Source: Carallia brachiata (Eukaryota > Streptophyta > Magnoliopsida > Malpighiales > Rhizophoraceae). From it: a stretch of DNA of 64,000 nucleotides. The stretch lies in assembly GCA_021464245.1 (NCBI GenBank), contig JADCRB010000068.1, positions 4,502,830 to 4,566,829 on the forward strand. Reading direction: 5' to 3'. Within the stretch, counting starts at the first letter, position 1, and the number at the start of each line of letters is the position of its first letter. This document shows positions 47,351 to 59,045 of this stretch, one piece after another. Under the pieces are notes generated by a model. The model had not been told where the DNA came from. It did no database searches and saw nothing but the letters and a program-made list of their open reading frames with translations. The position numbers and the translations under genes are program-made.

Positions 47351-49743
47351 CTAACCTTGCCATGATTTTTGAGACTGATGACTGTGTTGCTCATGAGAAG
47401 TGTTGACACAATTACCAAGACCAGCCAAGTTGAGTATTTCACTATGAGACAGAGGCCTAAGACCAAGGAAATCTCTGGTCAAACCTTCATTTCCTCCACT
47501 ATTACCATTACCACTTCTTGGTGTGGTTTTTGAGAGTAGTACTGATGATGATGAGAAATTCCACCATCTCTCTTTATATTCAAAACCCCACCACCAGAAA
47601 ATTCATCCTCAAATGGATTCCCTTCAAACCCAGAAGCAGCAGCAGCAGAAGACAAGGAATTCACCATGTCTTGAAGCAGAGCACTTGAGTGTGCTGCATT
47701 GTTAGCATCATGGGGCCCAACTTTATTCCCAAATGGGGCCAAGCCATGGACAAATGGCCCACCATTATGACTTGACAGGTCTTCATTCGAGGACAAATTC
47801 AGAAAAAAACCAGCTGTGTTTGCATAGTTAGCAGAAGAATCATCGGCAACAGCAGCAGCAGCAACAGACAAGTGAGCTTGTTGTTGTTGTTTTTGTTGTT
47901 GTTGGTGGTGGCCTGGTGGGGTGTCATCAAGGCAGCTGTACTACTAGCTTTGCTGCTTATGGTTGCACCCATTTGAGCTGCTTTCTGTAGCAGTGCAGTG
48001 GCTGACATCTGTGGTGCTGCTGCAGAATGGTAGTGTTGTAGAGTGGGGCCAAGACTAGGGTTAGGGTTTGGACCCAAATCTTGGTGGGTTTGTGTGAACT
48101 CTTGACCTAACCTTGTTGTTGACAGAATGGATGATGATGATGAGGAGGAGAGATCAATGCGTGCCTGCTGTTGTTGTTGTGGTGGTGGGCCAGGAGTTGG
48201 ACCATGACGAGGACCTGCTGCTGCCGCTGCCCTAGGCCAGGTGGACAAGCCAGCCACCACGGTGGCAAATCTGGCCTTACTGTACCAAAACTTTGTTGCT
48301 CTGCCTTGAGTGAAAATGCATGCAAATCTTGAGCATTGCATTGGGGTGTTTGGAGATTGATGTGAGAGTTGAAGGGATAGAAGTGGGTTTGGTGGTCTTG
48401 TGATGGCTCTTGCACTCTCCTCTGCTAAAGCATCACAGAAGGCTCTGTGAGTGATGAAACTATCCCTCCTGAAAAAATAAAAAAAAAACAAAAAAACAAA
48501 AATTCACACAAGAAAACAACAGAAATTGTCATGAAAACTGAGCCTAATTACGACAAAAAATGCTCTCTTTCTCTCTACATTTATTGTATTTTTCACTCTA
48601 CAAGCCAAGGAAACATAATACAACCAAGCTAGCCACTGCAATTTAAAGTTGACATACTTAGCTACCGCAACCTTCTCTTTCTCTCTCTCTCTCTCTCACT
48701 CTCTTTTTTCTCGCTCTTAATCCCTTTGATGCAATTGGGTGTCAAAGTAGGAGAACTCTAGCTACATACATTTATATACAATTAGTAATCCATTTAATGC
48801 ATCAGATAAAATGCAATTCAAATACCATGTATCTGTCTGGGATTTTCAAGAGAATATGCATTAATTGAATGCAAATTCCTTTTTGCCTACTTTGTTGACA
48901 TCTTCTTAAATGAAATGGGCCTTATGTTCTTGTATAGATTTCCTTTAAAAAAAATTGATGTTGGGGTTAGTTATTACCTTGAGAAAAGGGTTCCACAGTC
49001 ACATCTGTACTCTCTAGTGCCACAGGTCTTGGAGTGAGCTTTCCAGTCTGATTGAACAGCATACCTCTTTGAGCACTTATCACATTTCCACTTCTTCTCA
49101 CCATGCTTTCTGCAGAAGTGCTTCTTGATCCCCGTCAGGTCCCCAAGAGCCCTTGATGGATCATGGTGCACACAACTTGGTTCTGGGCACACATACACCT
49201 TCTTCCTTATTTCTTTGCTTGTTCTTTGCTTTAGCTTCCATGGCAGATTGTGCCCTCTTCTGTGAAGCTGAAGGTTCTGGTCCCTTTGGAATCCCTTGTT
49301 ACAGATCTCACACATAAATCTGTTTGTTGCCAGCAGACTCTTGGGTGATAAAGCTATCACTTCTGCACCTGGATCTGATTCAAAAATTCACCCAAAAACA
49401 AGAAAAGAGGAAAAAAAAAAAAGAACTTTCAGAAAAGTTATAAAAAAAAGGGGGCTAAAATAAATAGGACAAGCAAAAATCTCAAAAAAAATTTTAATGG
49501 TGTAAATTGGATAGATTTGAAACCTGGGTTTCCAGGTAGATTTCTCTTCTTCTTCACTGCTTGAGTTTGAGCTTGAGCTTGAGCTTGAGGAGCAAGATAT
49601 TGTTGAGGATAGTTGGTCCCAGTTTCATTTTTGTTTCCTGAAGAACCACTTGCTTCACCAGAAGCTGAAGTCAAATTAGACATGTTTTCGTCTGGCTGTT
49701 GCAGTTGTTGCTGTTGCTGATGAAACATCAAACCTTTTATCAT
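47351..49743 (-). CDS. INDETERMINATE-domain (IDD) C2H2 zinc-finger factor, four frameshifts
   Basis: Nuclear transcription factor of the IDD/BIRD family, partners of GRAS proteins. Exons (- strand): 49743-49524, 49374-48978, 48468-47351. The basic KKKRN signal near residue 65 precedes the ID domain: C2H2 finger CEICNKGF..LQLHRRGH, second finger CPEPSC..GIKKHFCRKH, then the two C2HC fingers CDKCSKRY..AHSKTC and CDCGTLFSRRDSF..HRAFC. The C-terminal motifs MSATALLQKAAQMGAT and TRDFLGL are both present but in different frames. Frame changes in exon 3 fall near 48385 (+1), 48230 (-1), 47918 (-1) and 47527 (-1), all at short homopolymers. With them corrected the gene is exactly 579 codons. As written the product ends at 47799. 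It resembles the IDD4/IDD5 (IMPERIAL EAGLE/RAVEN) group (inference). A GA tract at 50199-50220 lies in the likely leader. Confidence 0.92.
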
Positions 49744-52497
49744 CTCTCCCTAGAAAAAAGTTCTAGAAATCCCAAAGTCTGAATCTTGGTGCACAGATCT
49801 TTTGCTTTGATATGTGTTGTATAAGAACAAGTCGATTTATGTATGTATATGTACTGCTACACATAAAGATCTAAAGACAAAACAAAAGATAACCTAGAAA
49901 GAGCTAAAAGAGAAGCGAAAACTGGAAGCAGAAAGAGCCCAAAAAACAAAGAAAAGCTGAAAGCTTGAAACTGATGTCTCCTCAAATGTTTGGTCTTTGA
50001 ACTCAATAACCCTTTAAGTCCAAATGGTTTCTTCTTTGTCTTGCTTCATGCAAAGAGACAATTTTTGGTTTTTTGATACTCAAAAAAACTAGGAGAATGA
50101 AAGAAAGCAAAAACAAAAGTTATTGCTCAGATCCTCATCAAAACTTTTGATAAACCTCAGCTTCCTATTACCAAGAAAATCCAACTATAACCACACAAAG
50201 AGAGAGAGAGAGAGAGAGAGGGGTGTGTGGATGAGAATTGAGAAGGGGAGACTGTGAGTGTGATCCTAAAGAAATTTTAAAACAAAATGCCAGAAAACCA
50301 AAAGGGAACCCTACAAGGGCTGAATTCTGACGTTGCACTTTCTGTCTTTTCTTTTGTTCTCTACCTCCAAAACAAAACAAAATGCCAGAAAAATCTCTTC
50401 TTTTCTCTCTATTGTCTGTCTGCCTTTTTTATTTTTTAAAATTTTTTCCTTTAAAACAATTTTATTTTGAATTCTCTGCCAAATTTAAATTTAATCCCTT
50501 TTTTGACGCACATCCCAACTTTCCTTTCTCCCATAAAGTTAGAGCTAAAGAAAGACAAAAGCCACCCCTGTAAAAAGATCACATCATTTTTTTAAACACC
50601 CCTACTTTTAGAGAGAGAGAGATTGTTATGTAAATCTGTACATCATGGTTAGAAGAACATTCACAGATCTCTACATTTACAGTGACATGATTGATTCATT
50701 GATTAATTTGTAAGAATCATGGCTAAAAAAGCTGATCTGCGATTATATGATTTTTATTTTTCCAATTTGGGTTGCATCTTTTGCTTTATAATTGTGTTTC
50801 ATACACTCTCACATTGTGCATACCAATACAAAATGGCAGCCGAAAATCCTGACAATTTTGCGTCGCTTAAAAAACATAAAAAAATTGTAACTAACAGTTA
50901 TATGATTATATATTCGTGAACTTTTGTCTATAGCCATGTCTATTTCTCATGTTTCCATAAAATTTTTGAAAAACATGGCATTCATAATTCTACTAGGATG
51001 ATTTTATATATCATTTAAATAATCGCTTCATCAACAAGTGAATCAACAATTTCTGCTGGTGCCATATTGTTAATGATGTGAATGATATAATGATTATAGG
51101 CAATGACTAAAATACATGCAAGATCATGAGATAACAGCGAAAAAGATAGATAAAGATGCATCATACACCACAAACAATAGTTGACTTCATTGTCATGCAG
51201 TTATAGAGACAGTACATACATGGTCCTTTAGCATAATTGACCCCATAAGTATGGCACCCAGTTCACAGCTTCAAGGACTACCACAAGGTTTAGTTTTCTA
51301 GACTTTCTTTATATCTAATTATTGACTGTTGATTGAATCAGCAGATGTAAAAGAAAAAGGAAAAAAGAAAAAAGAAAAAAGAAGAAAGGTTTCCATTTAC
51401 TGAGGTAGCTGTCATATAGTGGAGTATGTACAAAAGCAAACTTTTGTGTAGAACCTTGATGAGCGCATCTATATAGTGCCTTTTGATTGTACAATTTGTA
51501 GTCTAGCACTTGGAGAAATTCCGTGGAACATTAAAAAAATTATAATCCAAGTGTCATCAACAATTAATCACAGAAAAAAATTATTAAATCATTTACAGTA
51601 TATATAATTTGACCTAGAGGCAATCTTTCACCACATGCACACTAATTTGTCTGATATTATAGATTTAATGGTGTTATGGGTACCTGTGGAGCTACATTGT
51701 CTTTCTGTTTGTTCATATTCTCGATAAATAAATATAGACACATTACAACCACCAATAATTAATCTATTAGTAAGGGCGAATTTGATATTGTATGGATTAT
51801 ACGCATATCTCGAGTTCTAATTTCTTAGAAAATTGTATGTTTTAAGCAGGTGTCGTCATGGTTGGACTGTATTAACGTCTAGAATTTACTTGGAAGAGAT
51901 TACTTGTTGTAAAAAGTATATTTGTGTTCCCTTATGCAATATAAAAAATTGGTGATAAATAACTCCTTTTCTTTTGTCATTTACTTGTTTTATTCCTTGA
52001 TGATTTAGAGACACTGAAATGGGATGTCGCTCGACCCAAGTCTCTATGTGCTCCCGGCTTGTTTCTTTATTGAATAATCTTTAATTAAATGCAGATGTAC
52101 ATGGACCCTTTTTGGTGCTTATGTGCATGGAACTTTAAAATATGCTAACGAATGTGAGGAACACGAAGCTTTCTGATGTGTTTTTGGCACCTTATAGGCC
52201 TCTTCAATTGAATATATGACTTGCGCAATCCAATTCTTCTTGACGGATCTGTAAAGTACCGCTCCTGTTTACCCATAGGTGAAATTTATAGTGAATTTTG
52301 CAATAATGAAATGGAACATTTTTCTTTCATTAAATTGGAAAAGTGAATTTACACGCAAAATAGTCTAAAGAAGTTTGGTTTAACGCCTCATTGGGGTTTT
52401 CACTATGACCATTCTTTTATAATGAAATGCAAGTTTTTGATGTGCAGAAAAAAAACTAGTCTATATATCATCGGTTGATCGTAATAGCAGTCACAGA
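49744..52497. other. IDD 5' region and intergenic
   Basis: 49744 to about 50400 is the likely 5'UTR and promoter of the zinc-finger gene (- strand), with a GA repeat of about 22 bp. Beyond it no gene or clear element is seen. Confidence 0.5.
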
Positions 52498-52746
52498 TTT
52501 TTTTTTTTTTTTAACAGTGTAAAGTACATTTTATTCGAAGGCAAACCACGGCAAAACCAAGATTACCACATAATCTTAAGAATGCATAAACCTTATACAG
52601 AAGAGCATCTGCAACACATGTAGTACGAACAACAAGATAAAATTTTGCAACACAGCAAAATAACAAAATGTCAACCCAAAATGGCATACCAACGCTAAGT
52701 TCCCGACCCTTACAATAAAAATTGTAAGTATTATCAGCATGTACCA
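52498..52746 (-). mobile_element. Short poly(A)-tailed retroposed sequence
   Basis: On the - strand this block ends GAATAAAATG, 14 further bases, then 15 A, which is the layout of a polyadenylated transcript end. An open frame of 79 codons fills it but has no recognisable family. TCACAG lies on both sides (52491-52496 and 52748-52753), a possible short target-site duplication. It may be a truncated processed retrocopy or LINE tail. Confidence 0.35.
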
Positions 52747-52753
52747 TCACAGT

Positions 52754-53934
52754 TTATAATTAGATATTGGGATAGGGTACAATATATGAATAATATAATA
52801 ATGATAAGTACTACGAATTCATATAGTGAAATTTATATTATAAAACATTCTCATTGTTAAATGAATGACTAACTTTTCCCTTTTTTTGTTAAAAGAAATT
52901 AAACAAGTTAATTCACTACTACAATAATAATAATAATAGTTGGGATGTTTTATGATATAATTTTATGATACGTATCATATCATTGCTCCATATAAAAAGC
53001 CAATGTTATGGCAGCAAGCTTGGAAGATGATAATGTAATGATTAATGCTAAGCCTAATAATGGGTCTTATCCGCTGAATCGATATATTATTATATGAAAT
53101 AAGATATGGTTCTATTCGTACCAATGAATTATAGGTAACCCTCCATACAAATATATCCAAATCTGTAACATCAAAATACCAAATGCATCTATAGTTAGTA
53201 GGAAAAAGAATGCTTTGCATATGATGATTGATAAATAATTCTTACAAGCATATATGGGTAGGTCCGATTTGAATGCATTTAACATGTTATCATTGTCGAA
53301 CATTGTATTTAAATAAATTATTTATAACATCCGATTACAATAATAACATTGTCATCCATCCGTATTATATAGGAGACAAACACTACAAGTTGAATAACAC
53401 TTCTTATATATATATTTTTTCAGGCGGCTACATGATTGAATACCACTAGAATTCACTTGGATGTTAGGTAAGGAATTGCCTGTCAAAAATTCTAATGGCT
53501 ACTTTTCTTTTTGCCGAGCAATCACTTTTAAATAAACCCCAATTGTTAGGCACGCCTTTTATCGTGACAATCTCTACTTGAAATATAACATGCACTTAAA
53601 AAAAATCTGAACTTAATATCCGGTTTAAACTACACATTCTCAAATTTGTTCTTGTCACTAGGCTAATTACTGGTGATCAATGGCTGATTTTTCTTTGATG
53701 ACCATAGGTGGAGCTTTGTGTATGTAGATTGGAAGAAAGATGGTCACTCGTCCATATTTCCATATTTTCTGTCCTTGTCATGGATATTCATCCATCTCAA
53801 CATTCTCTTTCGTGAAACCCACCAATACCGGACTATGCCATTAAGAGGGGGTGCTGTGACCAATTGTCTAGGGCTATTGGTCTTGCATTGTTCAGTGAAA
53901 TAATTTTTTCGACGTGTGTATGTTATTTTGTGTT

Positions 53935-53966
<32 letters not shown>

Positions 53967-56900
53967 GAGTTTTAGTCACAGTTTACTTATATAACATAAA
54001 AATATTGATTTTTCAAAAAAAATTTAATTGGGCAGTCCAAAAACTTATCCAATGATCAGCTCGATGATCCGAAGCATTGGACCATCATTTTTTAAAATGT
54101 GTTTTTTTCGCACAAAAACTGAAAAGCGTAAGTCTCCTATGATCTATCTAAAAAAAAAAAAATTGAGTTAGTCGCAACATACAGTACGTTAATTTTTTAC
54201 ATTAAATTTATAAAAGAGTAATAATTATTAATTTTTTTAAGAAATATATATAATTAGATGTACATTTAATTTTTTTAAATATTGTGATAAAAATTTAAAT
54301 TTATAATTTTATAATATAAGTAAAATTTTATAACTACCCGAATAATTTTAAAGAGTGTCACGTGTAGGAAGAGTCATCGATCGGTTTCCAAATGCGTAAC
54401 ATCAGAAAGAATAATACTCATGTGACTGCCCCCAATAATTTTGCCTTCGGACAAAAGAGGTTCCCCCCTTCAGTACATCACGAGTCGGCAACAAGTGAGT
54501 CCCACACGTAAATATGATTGAAAATTAAATTAATTGGGCCCACAACTAAACAACGTCACAATTTTCGAAATTTCCCTCCAAAGTCCAAAAAATAACTGAG
54601 CTCCATCATCGTTGATGTACCCGAGTTCTGCTCATCCACATGGACCACATCTAATGGCTTGAGCTCATAAACTAATATGTACCTGAAAGGCATACAATAC
54701 TTTCCAACAGTACTACTGTAACGACCCCATTTTTTTTTATCAAAAAAAAAAAAAAATTTTACTGTACGTGTTAATTGTCAAATTTTAAATTGAAATTAAA
54801 GTAATTTTTATTTATTTGAATTCCGTTTAATAATTTTAAAGGGGTTGATCGACTTTCTGAATATTAATAGTGACGAATATAACTCCACTATTAAAATCTC
54901 GACGAGCAAACTTGAGTCTATTACTGCACATCACTGTTTATACTTAAAGAGGTCTTGACCCCTCTTTTTGAATACAAGAAAATACAACCACACATGCATG
55001 TTAATTTTTTTTTTATTTCAACCAAGATTTGAATCTTAATCACCAAAATTAAGAATTTAAATGTTTTATCATTGGATCTCAGAGCTACCGACCGATATGT
55101 TAAGTTATTAAACTCAAATTAAATGATGTTGGTGCGATTATTTTTTTAACTCACCAAAGTATTTCGAACAAAAATGTAATTAATAAAAAAAATTCGAGAA
55201 ATTTAGGTGCACGTGGAACTCTTGACATGAGGCAGTGAGAAGACGTTTCAGGTGAGTATTGTGTATGCATATCTCCTTTATCTTGTTAAGAGAAATTTAG
55301 AATTTTGTTCTATATAAGATGCGATCAAGAGATTAAAAAAATTAAGTGAGTTTATATAAAATTTCAATTGTTTAGCCTAGTGAATGCCGACCATACACTT
55401 CAAAATAAATTGTTAATTGACACTGAATAATATGATTCATTGATTGATCAACTCATGACATTTTTTTTAAAAATTTTGGAAACCAAGTATTTGGTAGGAA
55501 GTAGACAAGATTTAATTATGGTAACATGCATGTATGGAAATTAATATGAGACAAGAGTTACGTAATCGTGCAATGATATACACCAAGTTGTCATGTGGAG
55601 ATCTAAACTGATAGATCGTAAAATATGTATTGAAATTAAAAAGAAAAAAGGAAAACATATAAATGAATAGTTAACTGGATATCTTCTACGTATTGTAGAT
55701 TAGGTAACAGAGTAATGATGCCTTTAATATAAATGCAAGTTGGTTCCTTGTAAGAGTCTATCAAAGTCAAGAGGGCACCATTATCAATAATAAAGAACGA
55801 ATCAATGGCTATTAGCTGATGTTGTTCTTGAATAAATCGTATGTAACATAAAGTAGTTGACATAGATTTGCGGTTCCAGTGATCTAGATTTAGATTTTTA
55901 GAGCGGTCAAAAGGTGAGGATCAAAAAAATGGTTAGGTGTAATTTCTGTTGCCCAATTGGAACTAGAGGGGGATTATGTATAATAGAAAGTTTTTCAAAT
56001 TTTTAGTTAATTGAAATCGAACTGAAATTTTTAATTTATCAAAATTTTAATTTGAGAACAAGTATTAATTTTATATAACCAAAATTTTTAATTTAAAAAT
56101 AATTACAGTAATTTGGTTTACTTAACTGAACTGTAAAAACTATTAATTGCGAGCATTGAGTAATAGTACCAGAATACACATGAAAAAACACAAACCAAAA
56201 TAACCAATAGCAACCGATGGTTGTGAAGCTTTCCCAACTTTGAGTAGGAAAATTGGTGTTAATCCTACCTTTTCCATATTTGAAGGGTCAATGCCCTTCT
56301 GCCCACCATACAAGACCTAATTATCCCAACCCAACTTGGATCAACCGCTCGTGTAGTCCAAGAGAACCCCTCTTCTTGGAAAATTTTCTAGGCGTTTCTA
56401 TGAACTTGCTATGCTGGCACGCTACCTTTATATATACTTTCATTAGCTTGTCAGCGGGACCAAAGTTCAAGCCAAGTTGAAACATACACTTTGTTACTAA
56501 ATTTTATTGCATAGACGCGATCAATTCGATTCGTTCCTGATCATATTTACATTGCATTGTTATGACCATAAGATGTATTTTAGAAATGTTAATTGTTAAT
56601 TGTGATAATCTATTGAAAGATTAAAAATATACAATTAATTATTATACTAGTGCAAAACTAACATCTTGAACGCGTTTAATTTATTATGTTTATATAATTT
56701 TATTTTTATATATATATTAACCCAAAAGTTTGGCGGTATTATAGATACGAGCTAACCGATATGCTTGCAACCCAAAGGTCGGAGGCTTAACACCCAACAT
56801 GTATTGTTTTACAAAGGATTAATAAAATAAAAAATTGAGGACGTGCGCGCGAACTCACATATCTAATCCAATCCCTGTCACTTGAACCAACCCGCGAAGG

Positions 56901-58720
56901 TTGGTTGCTACTTTTGCTTTGATCAAATGGAAACCCAAAATTTCACTATTTCTCCCCAACAATGCAAAGGGACATGGTGCTAGAGCACCATCTAATCATT
57001 TCTAAAAGTTCTAAAGCGGCCTAGGAAGAGTATTTCAAGCAATTAGCTGGGCAATTTCTCGATGCAACATTGATTAGTGATTAGGCAACTAACGATTTAA
57101 ACCGCTTACCAATAGACAGCAATTCGTAAAGTCATAAATGTTGCCTACAATTCTAGTCTGCCACATAATTAACTTGGGTTTATTATCATGGTTTTTGGTT
57201 GTTTGATAAGAAAAACGAATTTTGGTGTAATAATAAAATTACTTTATTGTGATATAAACTAAAAATCACAGATTCTAGTCCGTATACAGTCTCTGTCAAA
57301 ATCTAGGTAAGGGTGCATACATTTGTTGCAGGGGAAATGATGATTATGCTCAAATGTTATGTGCTTTCTTCTCAACATTCACAAAAGATTGACTATAGAA
57401 ATACTATATAGACAGTTTGATATGATAAGTACACTACACCTAAAGAGTTTGGAAATCTCATCCATGAATCTTGACTTCAAAAATAACTAAAATTCTTTAA
57501 TTAATGTTTATTCTCAACCACACGGTGTTTTGGGACGCCTTTTGATTGTTTAATAAAGGGCAAACCGAACTCCCAAGAATAACTGATTTGCACAAGCTCA
57601 TAAAAAAACAGATTGACCTATCGTACGAGCTAACTAGTGTTTGGTAGACATTTCAAACTTAAATAAGATGAAATATATCTTTGTAGGAAAAAAAGGGAAA
57701 AACATGAATTTGGGGATGAGACATAATCTGTAGCAATGCTAGTTAGCTTAGTTGTACATCGAGAAGTTCTGCATCCATCAATCTCATAATAAGATCATGG
57801 TTCACATTTTCATGATCCATCAGGTGCATCAGTCGACGCGCGGGGTGCTAGCCCACTGCCCCGACGTGCTGGGGTGCCAGCCGCATAATCGAACAAATGT
57901 TGATATGGCACGTAGAATGGGAAAAGAAGGAGCAGAAAATGGGAAGAAGTTCCAATTAAAAATTAAATAAAAGTGTTATAACCGCTAATGTTGTTCTTAT
58001 TTTTATAGGTGATGCGCGAATTTCTCATACTGTGTGAAGTCTCAAAAAGAATCTTACACAGAGACTGTAAATTTGGACGCACATAGCACTTTGAACAGGA
58101 ATGAATCAGGCCTTGAAGCATTATGAAAAAATTCAATGACTTGCAAGCCAAAATAAGAGTATGTGCCTGAAGTTCAAAGGAACTATTAAGGCAATGGTCA
58201 AAACTTAGGTTTGGCCTGGTGCCTGCTATATTTGAGTTAGAGATCCCGAATTTGAGCGTTGTTATGGTTTTTTAGTAGAATAAACTTATATTTGGCCCAA
58301 TGTCTATTATTCTGTAATTATTTGAATAGTTCACATCTTCTTTGAGACATGTGCAATGCTCCTTAACAGGATTGTAAAATATGACCTCTACTTTTCTATT
58401 TAACAAAAAAAAAAAAGATTTACAACATTACACCAAGAAGTAGAAGAAAGATAAAAACAGACTTTACAAAATGTGCATCGAGATTCATTATACAAACACA
58501 TCAAATTTCAATGTCTTAGATATCCAGATTAATATTACTTTATCATGATATCGTTAATTGCATTCATCTATGACTTATCAACATATCAGCATAACTATTG
58601 TTAGTAATACCAGTTACTTCACAACTATTATTCTACCAATTTTATAGACATTCTTGGCCAAAGTATCTAATTTAAAGCGTCTAACATGCCATAGGACAGA
58701 ATGTTACTGTTTGCAATTAC
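52754..58720. other. Large intergenic stretch with SINE-like scraps
   Basis: No gene can be supported. Two tRNA-like patterns are visible: 55015-55095 on the - strand (GGTAGCTCTGAGATCC, then AAGATTCAAATCTTGG and an A run), and 56730-56850 on the + strand (GAGCTAACCGATATGCTTGC, then AAGGTCGGAGGCTTAACACCC). Both look like decayed SINEs. A TA repeat is at 53945-53965. A short GC-rich stretch (57828-57885) holds CCCCGACGTGCTGGGG. Confidence 0.4.
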
Positions 58721-58722
58721 GT

Positions 58723-58801
58723 CCGACAGGTCGGCTACCAGTGATATATTTGTCAGCCGACATGTCGGATGTACATCGTATGCCGATGACCGACACGTCG
58801 G
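58723..58801. promoter_or_regulatory. Three CCGAC-NN-GTCGG palindromes
   Basis: CCGACAGGTCGG (58723-58734), CCGACATGTCGG (58757-58768) and CCGACACGTCGG (58790-58801) are inverted CCGAC half-sites with two central bases, spaced 34 and 33 bp. CCGAC is the core of the DRE/CRT element bound by DREB/CBF factors, and each palindrome has at least one half-site in the fuller RCCGAC form. They lie 245-325 bp before the ATG of the gene at 59046. The regulatory role is inferred. Confidence 0.55.
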
Positions 58802-59045
58802 ATGCGAGAGATGGTTTTCGTGAGCTTTTGGGGATATTAACGTTGTCGTTTCAAGGTAATCAACGACATTGTTCTTTTTGGGATAACGTAACAATCTGGT
58901 CTAGTAAAATTTCCCAAACAAATTTCTTCATTGTGAATTTTAGGTTTCTGTTTTGTGTTCTGATATGGGAACTTGAGCGAAATTGCCTTCTGGGTCTTGT
59001 AAATATTGATAAACAAATTGTGGGAATTGCAGAAGAGAGAAAAAG

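Noticed and set aside
48107..48415. Open frame of 102 codons on the - strand as a separate gene
   Set aside because: It is the displaced central part of the IDD exon 3 (HINLQTPQ.., DLHAFSLK), not an independent gene.
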